Assembly: GCA_009909005.1 (NCBI GenBank)
Contig: JAAAOG010000122.1
Span: forward strand, 1-35,761
DNA: 35,761 bases
Direction of reading: 5' to 3'
Source of the DNA: Alphaproteobacteria bacterium
Lineage (GTDB): Bacteria; Pseudomonadota; Alphaproteobacteria; DSM-16000; Inquilinaceae
Shown piece by piece: positions 19,021 through 27,943 of this stretch. The position numbers were made by a program, and so were the translations under genes. The notes under the pieces are model-generated. The model saw only the letters and a list, made by a program, of their open reading frames with translations, searched no databases and had not been told where the DNA came from. The first letter of the stretch is position 1. Each line of letters begins with the position of its first letter.

Positions 19021-20145
19021 ATGGACATTCTCAGCCCTTTGACGGACTACATTATCCCATTCCTGGTTGTTCTCGGCGTTCTGGTATTCGTCCATGAATG
19101 GGGCCATTACTGGGTGGCGCGTCGGAACGGCGTGAAGATCGACGTGTTCTCGATCGGCTTTGGGCCGGAGATCTTCGGCTGGAACGACAAGGCGGGCACG
19201 CGCTGGAAGGTCAGCGCGCTCCCCCTGGGCGGCTACGTCAAGATGTTCGGCGACGCCGATGCCGCCTCGACCCCCGATAACGCCATGGGCCCGCTTACTG
19301 CGGAGGAAAAGGCGCAGGCGTTCCAGCACAAGCGCCTGGGACAGCGTGCGGCCATCGTCGCCGCGGGCCCCGCCGCCAATTTCCTGTTTGCCGTGGTTGT
19401 TTTGGCCGGCCTGTTCATGACGGCCGGCCATCCCTTCCCGGCGGCGACGGTCGGGGACGTGATGGCAGGCAGTGCGGCCGAACGCGCCGGCCTGCAGCCC
19501 GGCGACGAGATCGAATCGGTCAATGGCCGCGAGGTTCAGCGCTTTGCCGAGGTCTCGGTGCTGGTCCGGCAGTCTGATGGCGGACCGCTCAACCTGATCG
19601 TATCCCGCGACGGGCAGGATGTCGCGGTCCGGGCGGAGCCGACCGTGCAGGCGGTGGAGACCGTCGACGGGCAAACCGTGGAAGTGCCGGTCCTCGGTAT
19701 CGCTGCCGACACGGATGTCCGCGGCCCCATCGCGGCGGTCGGCCTCGCGGTCGATGAAACCGTGTCTCTCACCTGGTTCACGCTGGCCACGATCGGCGAG
19801 ATGATCGTCGGCGAGCGCGGCACCGAGGATATCGGCGGTCCCATCCGCATCGCCCAGATGTCCGGGACGGTCGCCCAGATCGGCCTGGTGGCGCTGGTCT
19901 GGTTCATGGCGGTGCTGTCGATCAATCTCGGGCTGATCAACCTGTTCCCCATACCCATGCTGGACGGCGGGCACCTGCTCTTCTATGCCGTCGAGGCGGT
20001 GCGTGGCCGGCCGCTGGGCGAACGCGCCCAGGAGTACGGCTTCCGTATCGGGCTTGCCCTGGTGCTCATGCTGATGGTATTCGCGACGTGGAACGATCTC
20101 GTCCATCTCGAAGTCGTGGACTACATCCGCGACGTCATCTCCTGA
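19021..20145 (+). CDS. rseP: RIP metalloprotease RseP (site-2 protease)
   Basis: Intramembrane zinc protease of the inner membrane, known to cleave anti-sigma factors and remnant signal peptides. The 374 residues carry HEWGH (25-29) in the first membrane segment and LDGGH (314-318) in a later one, which together bind zinc. One PDZ domain lies at ~140-205, fewer than the two of Escherichia coli RseP. Four or so membrane segments are evident. ATG start, with AAGGAG 13 bases upstream, somewhat far. The 117-bp gap after dxr has TTGAAA with no convincing -10 partner, so an internal promoter is only possible. Confidence 0.96.
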   Translation: MDILSPLTDYIIPFLVVLGVLVFVHEWGHYWVARRNGVKIDVFSIGFGPEIFGWNDKAGTRWKVSALPLGGYVKMFGDADAASTPDNAMGPLTAEEKAQAFQHKRLGQRAAIVAAGPAANFLFAVVVLAGLFMTAGHPFPAATVGDVMAGSAAERAGLQPGDEIESVNGREVQRFAEVSVLVRQSDGGPLNLIVSRDGQDVAVRAEPTVQAVETVDGQTVEVPVLGIAADTDVRGPIAAVGLAVDETVSLTWFTLATIGEMIVGERGTEDIGGPIRIAQMSGTVAQIGLVALVWFMAVLSINLGLINLFPIPMLDGGHLLFYAVEAVRGRPLGERAQEYGFRIGLALVLMLMVFATWNDLVHLEVVDYIRDVIS

Positions 20146-20160
20146 GGCATCGGGTAAAGA

Positions 20161-20173
20161 CCGTTTCAAACGG
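20161..20173. promoter_or_regulatory. Perfect 13-bp palindrome before bamA
   Basis: CCGTTT-C-AAACGG lies between the rseP stop and the bamA start, about eight bases before the start codon. Perfect symmetry and position suggest an operator or a small mRNA hairpin adjoining the GGGGGG ribosome-binding region. No regulator can be named, and a chance palindrome is possible. Confidence 0.3.
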
Positions 20174-20181
20174 GGGGTATC

Positions 20182-22488
20182 TTGGGGTTCTGGCGACGGG
20201 GGCTTCGCATCGCCGGTGCAGCGTGCTTTTGTGCGCTGACGCTGGTGATCCAGGCGGAGACAGGCGCGGCACAGACGGCCGGCCCACGGGGAACGATCGA
20301 TCGTATCGTGGTCGAAGGCGCCCAGCGCATCGAACCCTCGACAATCGAGTCCTACCTGACCGTCACGCCGGGCGAACCGTTCGCACCGGCCGCTCTCGAC
20401 GATTCGCTGCGCAGCCTTTTCGACACCGGCCTGTTCGCGGATGTGGTCCTTCGGCAGGAAGGTGACACGCTGGTGATCTCGGTGGTCGAGAACCCGATCA
20501 TCAACCGTATCGCCTTCGAGGGGAATGACGACATCGATGCCGAGGATCTCGAGGCCGAGGTTCAGCTGAGGCCCCGGGTTGTCTATACGCGGACCCGGGT
20601 CCAGGAGGACGTTTCGCGCATTCAGGAGCTTTATCGGCGCGAGGGCCGCTTTGCGGCGACCGTCGAGCCCAAGGTGATTCCGCTCGAGCAGAACCGCGTG
20701 GACCTGGTCTTCGAAATCGACGAAGGGCCGCTGACACGGGTCCGGCGGATCACATTCATCGGCAATGAGGCCTTCAGCGACAGCCGGCTGGAAAGCGAAA
20801 TCCAGACCGAAGAGGCCGGCTATTTCGGTTTCCTCAATCTTTTCGGGCGTTCCGACACCTATGACCCGGATCGGCTGGCCTTCGATCGCGAATTGCTGCG
20901 GCGGTTTTATCTTGAGGAAGGCTATGCCGATTTCCGGGTGGTCTCCGCCGTAGCCGAGCTGACGCCGGACAACGAGGCCTTTCTGATCACCTTCACCGTC
21001 GAAGAGGGCGAGCTTTACAGCTTCGGGGACATCGACGTCGTCAGCCAGCTGCCCGACCTGGATACCGAGCAGCTCCGCGAACTGATCATCTCCGAGCCCG
21101 GATCCGATTACTCGAGCGTCGCCGTCGAGCAGAGCATCGATGCCCTGACGGAAGCCGTCGCCAATCAGCAATACGCCTTTGTCGACGTGCAGCCGGTGGT
21201 CAGCCGCAATCGGGCTGAACGGCTCATCAATGTCACCTATGAAATCGGCGAGGGTCCGCGCGTCTTCGTCGAACGCATCGAGATTCAGGGCAATATCCGC
21301 ACGGTTGACAGTGTGATCCGGCGCGAAATGGAACTGATCGAAGGCGATCCGTTCAATGCGGCGCGGCTTCGGCAGTCGGAAGCGCGGATTCGCGATCTCG
21401 GCTTCTTCGAGACCGTCGAGGTGACGGCGGTCGAGGGCTCGCAGCCGGATCGCACCGTCATCATCGTCGAGGTCGAAGAGACCTCGACCGGCGAGCTGTC
21501 CTTCGGCGCCGGTTTCTCCTCGATCGACGGCCCGCTCGGCAGCATCAGCATCACCGAGCGCAACCTTCTCGGTCGCGGCCAGCGTCTGCGCATTGCCGGC
21601 GCGCTCAGCGGCAACACAACGGAGCTCGATCTCAGCTTTACCGAGCCCTATTTCCTCGGGCGCGACCTGTCGGCCGGCTTCGACATTTTTCACATCACGC
21701 GCGACAACCAGGACGAAAGCTCGTTCGACGAAGCCCTGACCGGCTTCGGTCTGCGCTTCGGCTATCCGCTGGGCCGCCATTTGCGGCAGACCGTGCGCTA
21801 TCGCCTGGAGAACACCGAGCTTCAGGATATCGACGAGGACGCCTCCCGCTTCATTCGCGAGCAGGAAGGGACCACCCTGACCTCGCTGATCGGCCATGAG
21901 CTGGTCTATGACCGCCTGGACAGCCGCCTGGAACCGAGCGACGGCTATATCCTGCGTCTCAGCAATGATGTGGCCGGCCTGGGCGGCGATACCCAGTTCT
22001 TTCGCACGGTTGTCTCCGGCGGTACCTTTTTCACGATCCTTCCCGATACCGTCCTGAATATTTCCGCCGAGACCGGCTATATCGTCGGGCTGGGCGAGGA
22101 CGTGCGGATCAACGACCGCTTCTTTATTGGCGGCAACAATTTCCGCGGCTTCTCGCGTGCCGGCCTCGGCCCGCGGGACATCGACACCGATGACGCGCTG
22201 GGCGGCAACTGGTACGGCATCGGCACCGTTGAGCTGGCTTTCCCGCTCGGCCTGCCGGAAGAGCTGGGACTGCGTGGCCGGACCTTCACCGACTTCGGCA
22301 CGCTTTCCGGCATCGACGACGAGGGGCCGGAGATTGTCGACGAAGCCTCCCTGCGGATGTCCGTCGGCGTCGGGCTGTCCTGGCGCTCGCCCTTCGGCCC
22401 CATCCAGATCGATTTCGCCGTACCGGTCTTGAAGGAGGATTTCGACGAGGAGGAAACGATTCGCTTCAGTTTCGGCACGAGATTCTAG
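20182..22488 (+). CDS. bamA: Outer membrane protein assembly factor BamA
   Basis: Central component of the BAM complex, which folds beta-barrel proteins into the outer membrane. The 768-residue precursor begins with a signal peptide (hydrophobic core IAGAACFCALTLVIQA, likely cleavage near GAAQ), then five POTRA domains to about residue 420, then a beta-barrel. The barrel contains FRGFSR, corresponding to the conserved loop-6 (V)RGF motif, and the protein ends with the C-terminal Phe (FGTRF) typical of BAM substrates. The start is TTG, preceded by GGGGGG; no better ATG exists. skp follows three bases later. Confidence 0.97.
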   Translation: MGFWRRGLRIAGAACFCALTLVIQAETGAAQTAGPRGTIDRIVVEGAQRIEPSTIESYLTVTPGEPFAPAALDDSLRSLFDTGLFADVVLRQEGDTLVISVVENPIINRIAFEGNDDIDAEDLEAEVQLRPRVVYTRTRVQEDVSRIQELYRREGRFAATVEPKVIPLEQNRVDLVFEIDEGPLTRVRRITFIGNEAFSDSRLESEIQTEEAGYFGFLNLFGRSDTYDPDRLAFDRELLRRFYLEEGYADFRVVSAVAELTPDNEAFLITFTVEEGELYSFGDIDVVSQLPDLDTEQLRELIISEPGSDYSSVAVEQSIDALTEAVANQQYAFVDVQPVVSRNRAERLINVTYEIGEGPRVFVERIEIQGNIRTVDSVIRREMELIEGDPFNAARLRQSEARIRDLGFFETVEVTAVEGSQPDRTVIIVEVEETSTGELSFGAGFSSIDGPLGSISITERNLLGRGQRLRIAGALSGNTTELDLSFTEPYFLGRDLSAGFDIFHITRDNQDESSFDEALTGFGLRFGYPLGRHLRQTVRYRLENTELQDIDEDASRFIREQEGTTLTSLIGHELVYDRLDSRLEPSDGYILRLSNDVAGLGGDTQFFRTVVSGGTFFTILPDTVLNISAETGYIVGLGEDVRINDRFFIGGNNFRGFSRAGLGPRDIDTDDALGGNWYGIGTVELAFPLGLPEELGLRGRTFTDFGTLSGIDDEGPEIVDEASLRMSVGVGLSWRSPFGPIQIDFAVPVLKEDFDEEETIRFSFGTRF

Positions 22489-22491
22489 CGT

Positions 22492-23046
22492 ATGCCCCTG
22501 CGCGCCCTTGCCGGCCTTGCCTTTTGCTTCGTCCTTCTCAGCCATGTGGCTTCCGGGCAGGCCCAGGACACTGGTCTCGCGATCATCGTCGTGGATTTCC
22601 AGTCGGTCGTGCGCAATTCCGATGCCGCACAATCGATCCATGAGCAGATCGATAGCCTGCGCCAGGGTTATCAGGAGGAGTTCGGCCAGATCGAAGAGGA
22701 ACTGCGCGCTCTGGAAACCGAGCTGACCGAGCAACGCGCCTCCCTTTCGAACGAACAGTTTGCCCGCCGCCGCCGCGGGTTCGAGCAGCGGGTGACCGAG
22801 GCCCAGCGCGAAGCGCAGGCCCGGCGGGCCGCCCTCGACGAAGCGCTGAATGCCGCCATGGATCAGGTCCGCACGACCCTGGTGGAGGTCATCGCCGATA
22901 TCGCGCGGCAGCAGGAGGCGGACCTCGTCCTCAGCCGGTCGCAGGTGGTCCTGGTCGACAGCGCATTGGAGTTCAGCGACGAGGCTCTGGCAGAATTGAA
23001 CGCCAGGCTGCCGCGCGTCACCGTCCAGGCGCCCGGCCCCGAGTGA
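22492..23046 (+). CDS. skp: OmpH/Skp-family periplasmic chaperone
   Basis: Holds unfolded outer-membrane proteins in the periplasm on the way to BamA. The 184-residue precursor has a signal peptide (hydrophobic core [16 protein letters not shown], cleavage probably near GQAQD). A short beta segment ([10 protein letters not shown]) is followed by a long charged helical region (~45-140) rich in Glu, Gln and Arg, as in the Skp tentacles. It begins three bases after the bamA stop, and lpxD follows 19 bp later. Size and context make the call secure despite low motif content. Confidence 0.92.
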   Translation: MPLRALAGLAFCFVLLSHVASGQAQDTGLAIIVVDFQSVVRNSDAAQSIHEQIDSLRQGYQEEFGQIEEELRALETELTEQRASLSNEQFARRRRGFEQRVTEAQREAQARRAALDEALNAAMDQVRTTLVEVIADIARQQEADLVLSRSQVVLVDSALEFSDEALAELNARLPRVTVQAPGPE

Positions 23047-23065
23047 TCAGGCAGGAGAACCAAAC

Positions 23066-24085
23066 GTGGCGGATTCTCGCTTTTATACCCGCGCCGCGCC
23101 GATGACCCTGGCCCGGATTGCCGGGATCGCTGACGGGAAACCAGCCCCGGGCGCCGACGAGACCCTGCGGATCAGCGACGTGGCACCGCTGGAAACGGCC
23201 GGTCCGGGCGATCTCAGCTTCTATGAGAACCGCCGCTTTGCAGAGGCCTTCGCCGCGACGACGGCGTCGGCCTGCCTGGTCAAGCCGGAGGATGCCCACC
23301 TGGCGCCGCAGGGCGTGGCGCTGGTCTTCTGTTCCCGGCCCTATCGCGCCTTCGCCCTGGTGGCCCGGGCCTTCTACCCGGAGCCGCCCTCGAGCGGACA
23401 GCGCGCGACCGGCGCGGTGATCGACCCGGACGCCAGTGTCGATGCCAGCGCCGATATCGGGCCCTGTGCCGTGATCGGAGCGGGCGCAGAAATCGGGCCC
23501 GGCTGCCGGATCGAGGCGCATGCCGTGGTCGGCCCGGGCGTGGTCCTGGGCGAAGGGACGGTCGTCGGTGTGGGCGCCTCGCTCAGCCATTGCGTGATTG
23601 GCGCCCGGGTTCGGCTCTATCCCGGGGTGCGGATCGGGCAGGACGGCTTCGGCTATGCCAGCGGTCCTGAAGGACATCTGAAGATCCCACAGCTTGGGCG
23701 TGTTTTGATCGAGGACGATGTCGAGATTGGCGCGAATACGACCATCGACCGCGGCTCCGGTCCCGACACGATCATTCGCCGGGGGAGCATTATTGATAAT
23801 CAGGTCCAGATCGGGCACAACGTCGAAGTCGGAGAAGGCTGCGTCATCGTTGCCCAGTCCGGGGTTGCCGGGTCCAGCAAACTCGGCGATCAGGTGGTTC
23901 TCGCCGCGCAATCCGGAATATCGGGCCATCTCAGAATCGGAGCCGGGGCCAAGATCGCGGCCCAGTCCGGGGTCATGCGGGATGTGAAACGCGGGGAGGA
24001 AGTGTGTGGTGCGCCGGCGATTCCGATCCGGCAGTTCTGGCGGCAACAGGTGAAGCTCTCGAAGCTGACGGAAGGGAAAGGTTGA
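23066..24085 (+). CDS. lpxD: UDP-3-O-(3-hydroxyacyl)glucosamine N-acyltransferase
   Basis: Third lipid A enzyme: transfers a hydroxyacyl chain from acyl-ACP to the 2-amino group of the UDP-glucosamine intermediate. The 339 residues contain an N-terminal uridine-binding domain (to ~100), then a left-handed beta-helix of hexapeptide repeats. The catalytic His is in [14 protein letters not shown]. Start GTG, eight bases after CAGGAG. fabZ follows six bases after the stop. Length and order (skp-lpxD-fabZ-lpxA) are standard. Confidence 0.97.
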   Translation: MADSRFYTRAAPMTLARIAGIADGKPAPGADETLRISDVAPLETAGPGDLSFYENRRFAEAFAATTASACLVKPEDAHLAPQGVALVFCSRPYRAFALVARAFYPEPPSSGQRATGAVIDPDASVDASADIGPCAVIGAGAEIGPGCRIEAHAVVGPGVVLGEGTVVGVGASLSHCVIGARVRLYPGVRIGQDGFGYASGPEGHLKIPQLGRVLIEDDVEIGANTTIDRGSGPDTIIRRGSIIDNQVQIGHNVEVGEGCVIVAQSGVAGSSKLGDQVVLAAQSGISGHLRIGAGAKIAAQSGVMRDVKRGEEVCGAPAIPIRQFWRQQVKLSKLTEGKG

Positions 24086-24091
24086 AGTCCG

Positions 24092-24559
24092 ATGGACATG
24101 GTCGCGACGGGGGAGGTTGTCAGCGAGATCGACATCCTGCGGATCATGGAGATGATCCCGCACCGTTACCCGATGCTGATGATCGACCGGGTCGTCGACA
24201 TCGTTCCCAATGTCAGCGCCGTCGGCATCAAGAACGTCTCGGCCAATGAAAGCTTTTTTCAGGGGCATTTTCCGGCCCGGCCGGTGATGCCGGGTGTGCT
24301 GATCGTCGAGTCCATGGCGCAGACGGCGGCGGTGCTGGTGGTCCAGACCCTGGGCGCCGAGTCCGAGGGCAAGCTGGTCTATTTCATGAGCATCAACAAT
24401 TGCCGCTTCCGCCGGCCGGTGACGCCCGGCGATGCCATGCGCATTCACGTCGAGAAGATCCAGCATCGCGGGAATGTCTGGAAGTTCTCCGGCGAGGCGC
24501 GGGTCGGGGACCGGGCCTGCGCCGAGGCTTCCTTCGCCGCGATGATCCTGGACGACTGA
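24092..24559 (+). CDS. fabZ: 3-hydroxyacyl-ACP dehydratase FabZ
   Basis: Dehydrates 3-hydroxyacyl-ACP in fatty-acid elongation and so competes with LpxA/LpxD for the same acyl-ACP. The 155-residue hot-dog-fold protein has the catalytic His in IPHRYPMLMIDRV, the GHFPARPVMPG loop and the catalytic Glu in VLIVESMAQTAA. The stop overlaps the lpxA start (TGATG), so the two are translationally coupled. No anomalies were seen. Confidence 0.98.
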   Translation: MDMVATGEVVSEIDILRIMEMIPHRYPMLMIDRVVDIVPNVSAVGIKNVSANESFFQGHFPARPVMPGVLIVESMAQTAAVLVVQTLGAESEGKLVYFMSINNCRFRRPVTPGDAMRIHVEKIQHRGNVWKFSGEARVGDRACAEASFAAMILDD

Positions 24560-25362
24560 TGGCGCCCGGCATCCACCCCAGTGCGATCGTCGATCCCGCT
24601 GCCGGCCTTGCCGACGATGTCGAGATCGGGCCGTTCTGCACGGTCGGCCCTCACGTGTCGCTTGCCGCGGGCGTCCGGCTGGTCTCCCATGTCGTGGTCG
24701 ACGGCCATACCGGCGTCGGCGCCGGCACCCAGGTCTTTCCCTTTTCGACGCTCGGCCTGGCGCCGCAGTCGGTGAGCTACAAGGGCGAGGAGTCGCGCCT
24801 GGAAATCGGCCGCGACACGATCATCCGGGAGCACGTGACCATCAACCCCGGCACCGCCGGCGGCCGCATGCTGACCCGGGTCGGCGATGGCTGTTTCCTG
24901 ATGGTCGGGGCGCATGTCGCCCATGATTGCCTTCTCGGCGATCGCGTCGTCATGGCCAACAACGCGACGCTGGCCGGCCATGTCGAGATCGGCGACGACG
25001 CCATCCTCGGCGGGCTCTGCGCCGTTCACCAGTTCGTCCGGATCGGCCGGCAGGCCTTTATCGGCGGCATGGCGGGGGTCGAGCGGGACGTCATTCCCTT
25101 CGGCATGGTGGTGGGGGAGCGCGGCCATCTGGAGGGGCTGAACATCGTCGGCCTGAAGCGGCGCGGCTTTTCGCGCGACGAGATCCACCGGCTGCGCGCC
25201 GCCTATCGCGAGCTGTTCGAGGAGGGCGGCGACTGGACGAGCCGTATCCACAGCGTCTCCGAGAGCTATGGCGGGGATCCGGCGGTGCAGCAAATGCTTG
25301 CCTTTATCGGCCATGACAGCCGGCGAAAAATTCTCGTCCCCCTGCGAAGCGATGGCGGCTGA
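24559..25362 (+). CDS. lpxA: UDP-N-acetylglucosamine O-acyltransferase LpxA
   Basis: First step of lipid A synthesis: 3-O-acylation of UDP-GlcNAc. The 267 residues form hexapeptide repeats with the catalytic His in VGAHVAHDCLLG and the conserved NNATLAGHVEIGD and GLNIVGLKRRGFSRDEI segments, followed by the helical C-terminal domain. The ATG lies in the TGATG junction with fabZ. The open frame continues upstream into fabZ, but residues before this ATG are not LpxA-like. lpxI overlaps its end by 11 bp. Confidence 0.97.
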   Translation: MAPGIHPSAIVDPAAGLADDVEIGPFCTVGPHVSLAAGVRLVSHVVVDGHTGVGAGTQVFPFSTLGLAPQSVSYKGEESRLEIGRDTIIREHVTINPGTAGGRMLTRVGDGCFLMVGAHVAHDCLLGDRVVMANNATLAGHVEIGDDAILGGLCAVHQFVRIGRQAFIGGMAGVERDVIPFGMVVGERGHLEGLNIVGLKRRGFSRDEIHRLRAAYRELFEEGGDWTSRIHSVSESYGGDPAVQQMLAFIGHDSRRKILVPLRSDGG

Positions 25363-26230
25363 GCCTCGACCTCCGGCGGCGGAGCCTCAGGCGGCGGGTG
25401 ATCCGCCCGGGACGCTCGGGCTGATCGCGGGGGGCGGCGACCTGCCCCGGCGCATCGTCGAGGCCTGCCGGGCCGGCGGCCGGCCGGTCTTCGTGATCGC
25501 CCTGAACGGCCTGACCGACCCGGATCTGGCGGCGGACGTTCCGCACCAATGGCTGCGCATCGGCGCGGCGTCGAAGATCCTGACAGCGTTGCGGGAGGCC
25601 GGAGCCGGCGATCTCTGCCTTGCCGGCACCTTCCGGCGGCCGAGCTGGCGGGAGCTGATGCCCGACCTGCGCGCCGCCCGCTTCCTCACCAAGGTCGGGT
25701 TTTCCGGGCTGGGGGATGACGAGGCGATGCGCGCCGTGCGGGCCGAGCTGGAGGCCGAAGGGTTTCGGCTGGTCACGGTGGCCGACGTGCTGGCCGGCTG
25801 GACGGCGCCGGCCGGCCTGCTGACCAGGGCCGCGCCGGATGCCCAGGCCCTGGCCGACATCCGCCGCGGCCTCGAGGTGGCGCGGACCATCGGCCGGCTG
25901 GATGCCGGCCAGGGGGCGGTTGTCCAGCAGGGCATCGTGCTCGCGGTCGAGGCGGCGGAGGGCACCGACGCCATGCTCGCGCGCTGCGGCGCCCTGAAGC
26001 GGGAGGGGCCGGGCGGCGTGCTGGTCAAGGCCCTGAAGCCGCAGCAGGACGCCGGTTTGGATGTCCCCACCATCGGCGCCACCACGGTCCGCGGCGCTGC
26101 GGCAGCCGGGTTGCGCGGCATTGCGGTGGAGGCGGGACGGGCGATGCTGGTCGATCCGCCGGCGATCGCCGCCGCGGCCGACGAATGCGGGCTGTTCGTC
26201 CTCTGCCTCGACCAGGACGCCGATCCCTGA
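25352..26230 (+). CDS. lpxI: UDP-2,3-diacylglucosamine pyrophosphatase LpxI
   Basis: Hydrolyses UDP-2,3-diacylglucosamine to lipid X and UMP; LpxI replaces LpxH in most alphaproteobacteria. The 292 residues from the ATG at 25352 show TLGLIAGGGDLPRRIVEACR at the N terminus of the mature fold, LCLAGTFRRPSWRELMPDLR, and in the C-terminal domain ALKPQQDAGLDVPTIGATTV with conserved acidic residues. The first ~30 residues are Ala/Pro-rich and probably disordered. It overlaps lpxA by 11 bp. The following lpxB frame overlaps or abuts its end. Confidence 0.95.
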   Translation: MAAEPRPPAAEPQAAGDPPGTLGLIAGGGDLPRRIVEACRAGGRPVFVIALNGLTDPDLAADVPHQWLRIGAASKILTALREAGAGDLCLAGTFRRPSWRELMPDLRAARFLTKVGFSGLGDDEAMRAVRAELEAEGFRLVTVADVLAGWTAPAGLLTRAAPDAQALADIRRGLEVARTIGRLDAGQGAVVQQGIVLAVEAAEGTDAMLARCGALKREGPGGVLVKALKPQQDAGLDVPTIGATTVRGAAAAGLRGIAVEAGRAMLVDPPAIAAAADECGLFVLCLDQDADP

Positions 26231-27873
26231 GCCCGCCGCTTGTCTATCTGGTGGCCGGCGAACCGTCCGGCGACGTCCTCGGCGCCCGGCTGATGGCGGC
26301 CCTTCAGGCGGAGATGTCGGGAGACGTGCGGTTTGCCGGAGTCGGAGGGCCGCTGATGGCGGCCGCGGGGCTGGAGAGCCTCTTCCCGATCACCGACATA
26401 ACCCTGATGGGCTTTGCCGAGGTGCTTCCGAAGATTCCGCTGGTGCTGCGGCGGGTGCGGGAGACCGCGCGCCATGCCCTCGCTCTGGCGCCGGACATCA
26501 TGGTCACCATCGACGTACCCGGCTTCTCCGGCCGCCTGGCCGACCGTCTGTCCGGCCGCACCTTTCCCCTGGTGCACTATGTGGCGCCGACGGTCTGGGC
26601 CTGGCGGCCCGGGCGGGCCAGGACGCTGGCACGCCGGATCGACCATCTGCTCACACTGCTGCCCTTCGAGCCGCCCTGGTTCGAACGCGAGGGCCTGCCG
26701 GCGACCTTTGTCGGGCATCCGGTGGTGGAGAGCGGCGTCGGGGAGGGCGATGGGACGCGCTTCCGGAAGCGGCAGGGCCTCGCGCCCGACCGCCCGCTGC
26801 TCTGCGTGCTGCCCGGCAGCCGGCGCGGCGAGGTCGCGCGGCTGCTGCCGGTCTTCGGCGCGGTTGTCGCGGCGCTGGCGGCGGACCGGCCCGACCTGCA
26901 CCTGGCGGTGCCGACCGTTCCGGCCGTGGCGGAGACCGTGCGGACGGCTGTAGCGGCCTGGGCTCTGCCGGCCACCGTCGTCACCGGCGATGCCGACAAG
27001 CACGACGCCTTCGCGGCCAGCCGGGCGGCGCTTGCGGCCTCCGGCACCGTCTCGCTGGAACTGGCGATCGCGCGGGTGCCGCATGTCATCGCCTATGCGG
27101 TCAACCCGCTCTCCGCGATGATCGCGCGCCGGCTGATCCGCGTGCGCTATGCCAGCCTCGTCAATATTCTCGAAGACCGGCCGGTCGTACCGGAGTTCCT
27201 GCAGGACCGCTGCACGGCCGGCCATCTGCTGCCGGCGGTCGCTCGCCTGCTCGACGATCCGGCGGCGCGGCTTGACCAGCAGGCGGTGGGTGCCAAGATC
27301 GGTCGTGACTTGGGCGGGCCGGGGGCCGGCCTGTCACCGAGCCGGGCGGCGGCCCGGGTCGTTGCCGGGCTGATGGCCGGCAGCCTCTCACAAGGAACCC
27401 TTGCGAACCCAGGAGGAGGGCTGACAATGAATACGGCCGAGGCAACGGATACGGCGCAGCAGACGGATCGCGGCTTCAAGATGCTGCACACGATGATCAG
27501 GGTTCACGATCTGGAAAAATCGATCGACTTCTATACCCGCCTGCTGGGCATGAAGCTGTTCCGGAAGAAAGACTACCCTGGCGGCGAGTTCACTCTGGCC
27601 TTTGTCGGCTATGGCAATGAAAAGGACCATCACGTCATCGAGCTGACCCACAATTGGGGCCAGGAAGAAGCCTATAACCTTGGCGAGGGCTTCGGGCATA
27701 TGGCGCTCGGCGTCCGCGGCATCTACGAGGTCTGCGAGACGCTGGCCGAGAACGGGGTCAAGATTACGCGTCCGCCCGGCCCGATGAAGCACGGCAGCAC
27801 GGTGATCGCCTTCATCGAGGACCCGGACGGCTACAAGATCGAGCTTATCGAACTGGAAGGCCGGGAAGACTGA
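26185..27873 (+). CDS. lpxB: Lipid-A-disaccharide synthase LpxB, in-frame with glyoxalase I
   Basis: LpxB joins lipid X and UDP-2,3-diacylglucosamine to the disaccharide at the inner-membrane surface. LpxB motifs are VYLVAGEPSGDVLGARL, APTVWAWRPGRARTLARRID, LPGSRRGEVARLLPV and ASGTVSLELAIA. The LpxB part ends with SPSRAAARVVAGLMA near 27378, but no stop occurs there: the frame runs through a short linker into glyoxalase I and ends at 27873, giving 562 residues (about 414 + 148). TGA codons at 27371 and 27422 lie in the +1 frame only. The start is also unclear: ATG 26185 overlaps lpxI by 46 bp without a ribosome-binding site, and the other option is CTG at 26227 in CTGA. The LpxB call is firm; whether a fused protein is made is open. 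Confidence 0.93.
   Translation: MRAVRPLPRPGRRSLSPPLVYLVAGEPSGDVLGARLMAALQAEMSGDVRFAGVGGPLMAAAGLESLFPITDITLMGFAEVLPKIPLVLRRVRETARHALALAPDIMVTIDVPGFSGRLADRLSGRTFPLVHYVAPTVWAWRPGRARTLARRIDHLLTLLPFEPPWFEREGLPATFVGHPVVESGVGEGDGTRFRKRQGLAPDRPLLCVLPGSRRGEVARLLPVFGAVVAALAADRPDLHLAVPTVPAVAETVRTAVAAWALPATVVTGDADKHDAFAASRAALAASGTVSLELAIARVPHVIAYAVNPLSAMIARRLIRVRYASLVNILEDRPVVPEFLQDRCTAGHLLPAVARLLDDPAARLDQQAVGAKIGRDLGGPGAGLSPSRAAARVVAGLMAGSLSQGTLANPGGGLTMNTAEATDTAQQTDRGFKMLHTMIRVHDLEKSIDFYTRLLGMKLFRKKDYPGGEFTLAFVGYGNEKDHHVIELTHNWGQEEAYNLGEGFGHMALGVRGIYEVCETLAENGVKITRPPGPMKHGSTVIAFIEDPDGYKIELIELEGRED
27427..27873 (+). CDS. gloA: Lactoylglutathione lyase (glyoxalase I)
   Basis: Isomerises the glutathione-methylglyoxal hemithioacetal to S-lactoylglutathione. 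From the ATG at 27427 it has 148 residues with the four metal ligands of the family: His21 (MLHTMIRV), Glu72 (HVIELTHNWG), His91 (GFGHMALGV) and Glu139 (GYKIELIEL). AGGAGGAGGG lies six bases before this ATG, among the strongest ribosome-binding sites in the window, so independent translation is expected. The same frame is continuous with lpxB upstream, with a small hairpin CAAGG-AAC-CCTTG at 27391-27403 between them. Detoxification has no known link to lipid A; the location may simply reflect capture into the operon. Confidence 0.94.
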   Translation: MNTAEATDTAQQTDRGFKMLHTMIRVHDLEKSIDFYTRLLGMKLFRKKDYPGGEFTLAFVGYGNEKDHHVIELTHNWGQEEAYNLGEGFGHMALGVRGIYEVCETLAENGVKITRPPGPMKHGSTVIAFIEDPDGYKIELIELEGRED

Positions 27874-27902
27874 GCGGACTGCCGGCGCGCGGCAACGAGA
27901 CA

Positions 27903-27927
27903 CCGGGGCGGGAACGGACCGCCCCGG
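27903..27927. terminator. Hairpin between convergent gloA and gltA
   Basis: CCGGGGCGG (27903-27911) pairs perfectly with CCGCCCCGG (27919-27927) around GAACGGA. The 9-bp GC stem lies between the two convergent stop codons and can form in either transcript, so a bidirectional terminator is the natural reading. No T-run follows on either strand, as often in GC-rich alphaproteobacteria. Confidence 0.6.
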
Positions 27928-27943
27928 ACGGCCGGTCGCCGAT

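Noticed and set aside
17734-22734. A 1666-residue open frame on the minus strand opposite dxr, rseP, bamA and skp
   Set aside because: It is antisense to four well-identified genes, has low-complexity His/Arg/Asp/Gln-rich composition and no motifs; long stop-free antisense frames are expected in GC-rich DNA.
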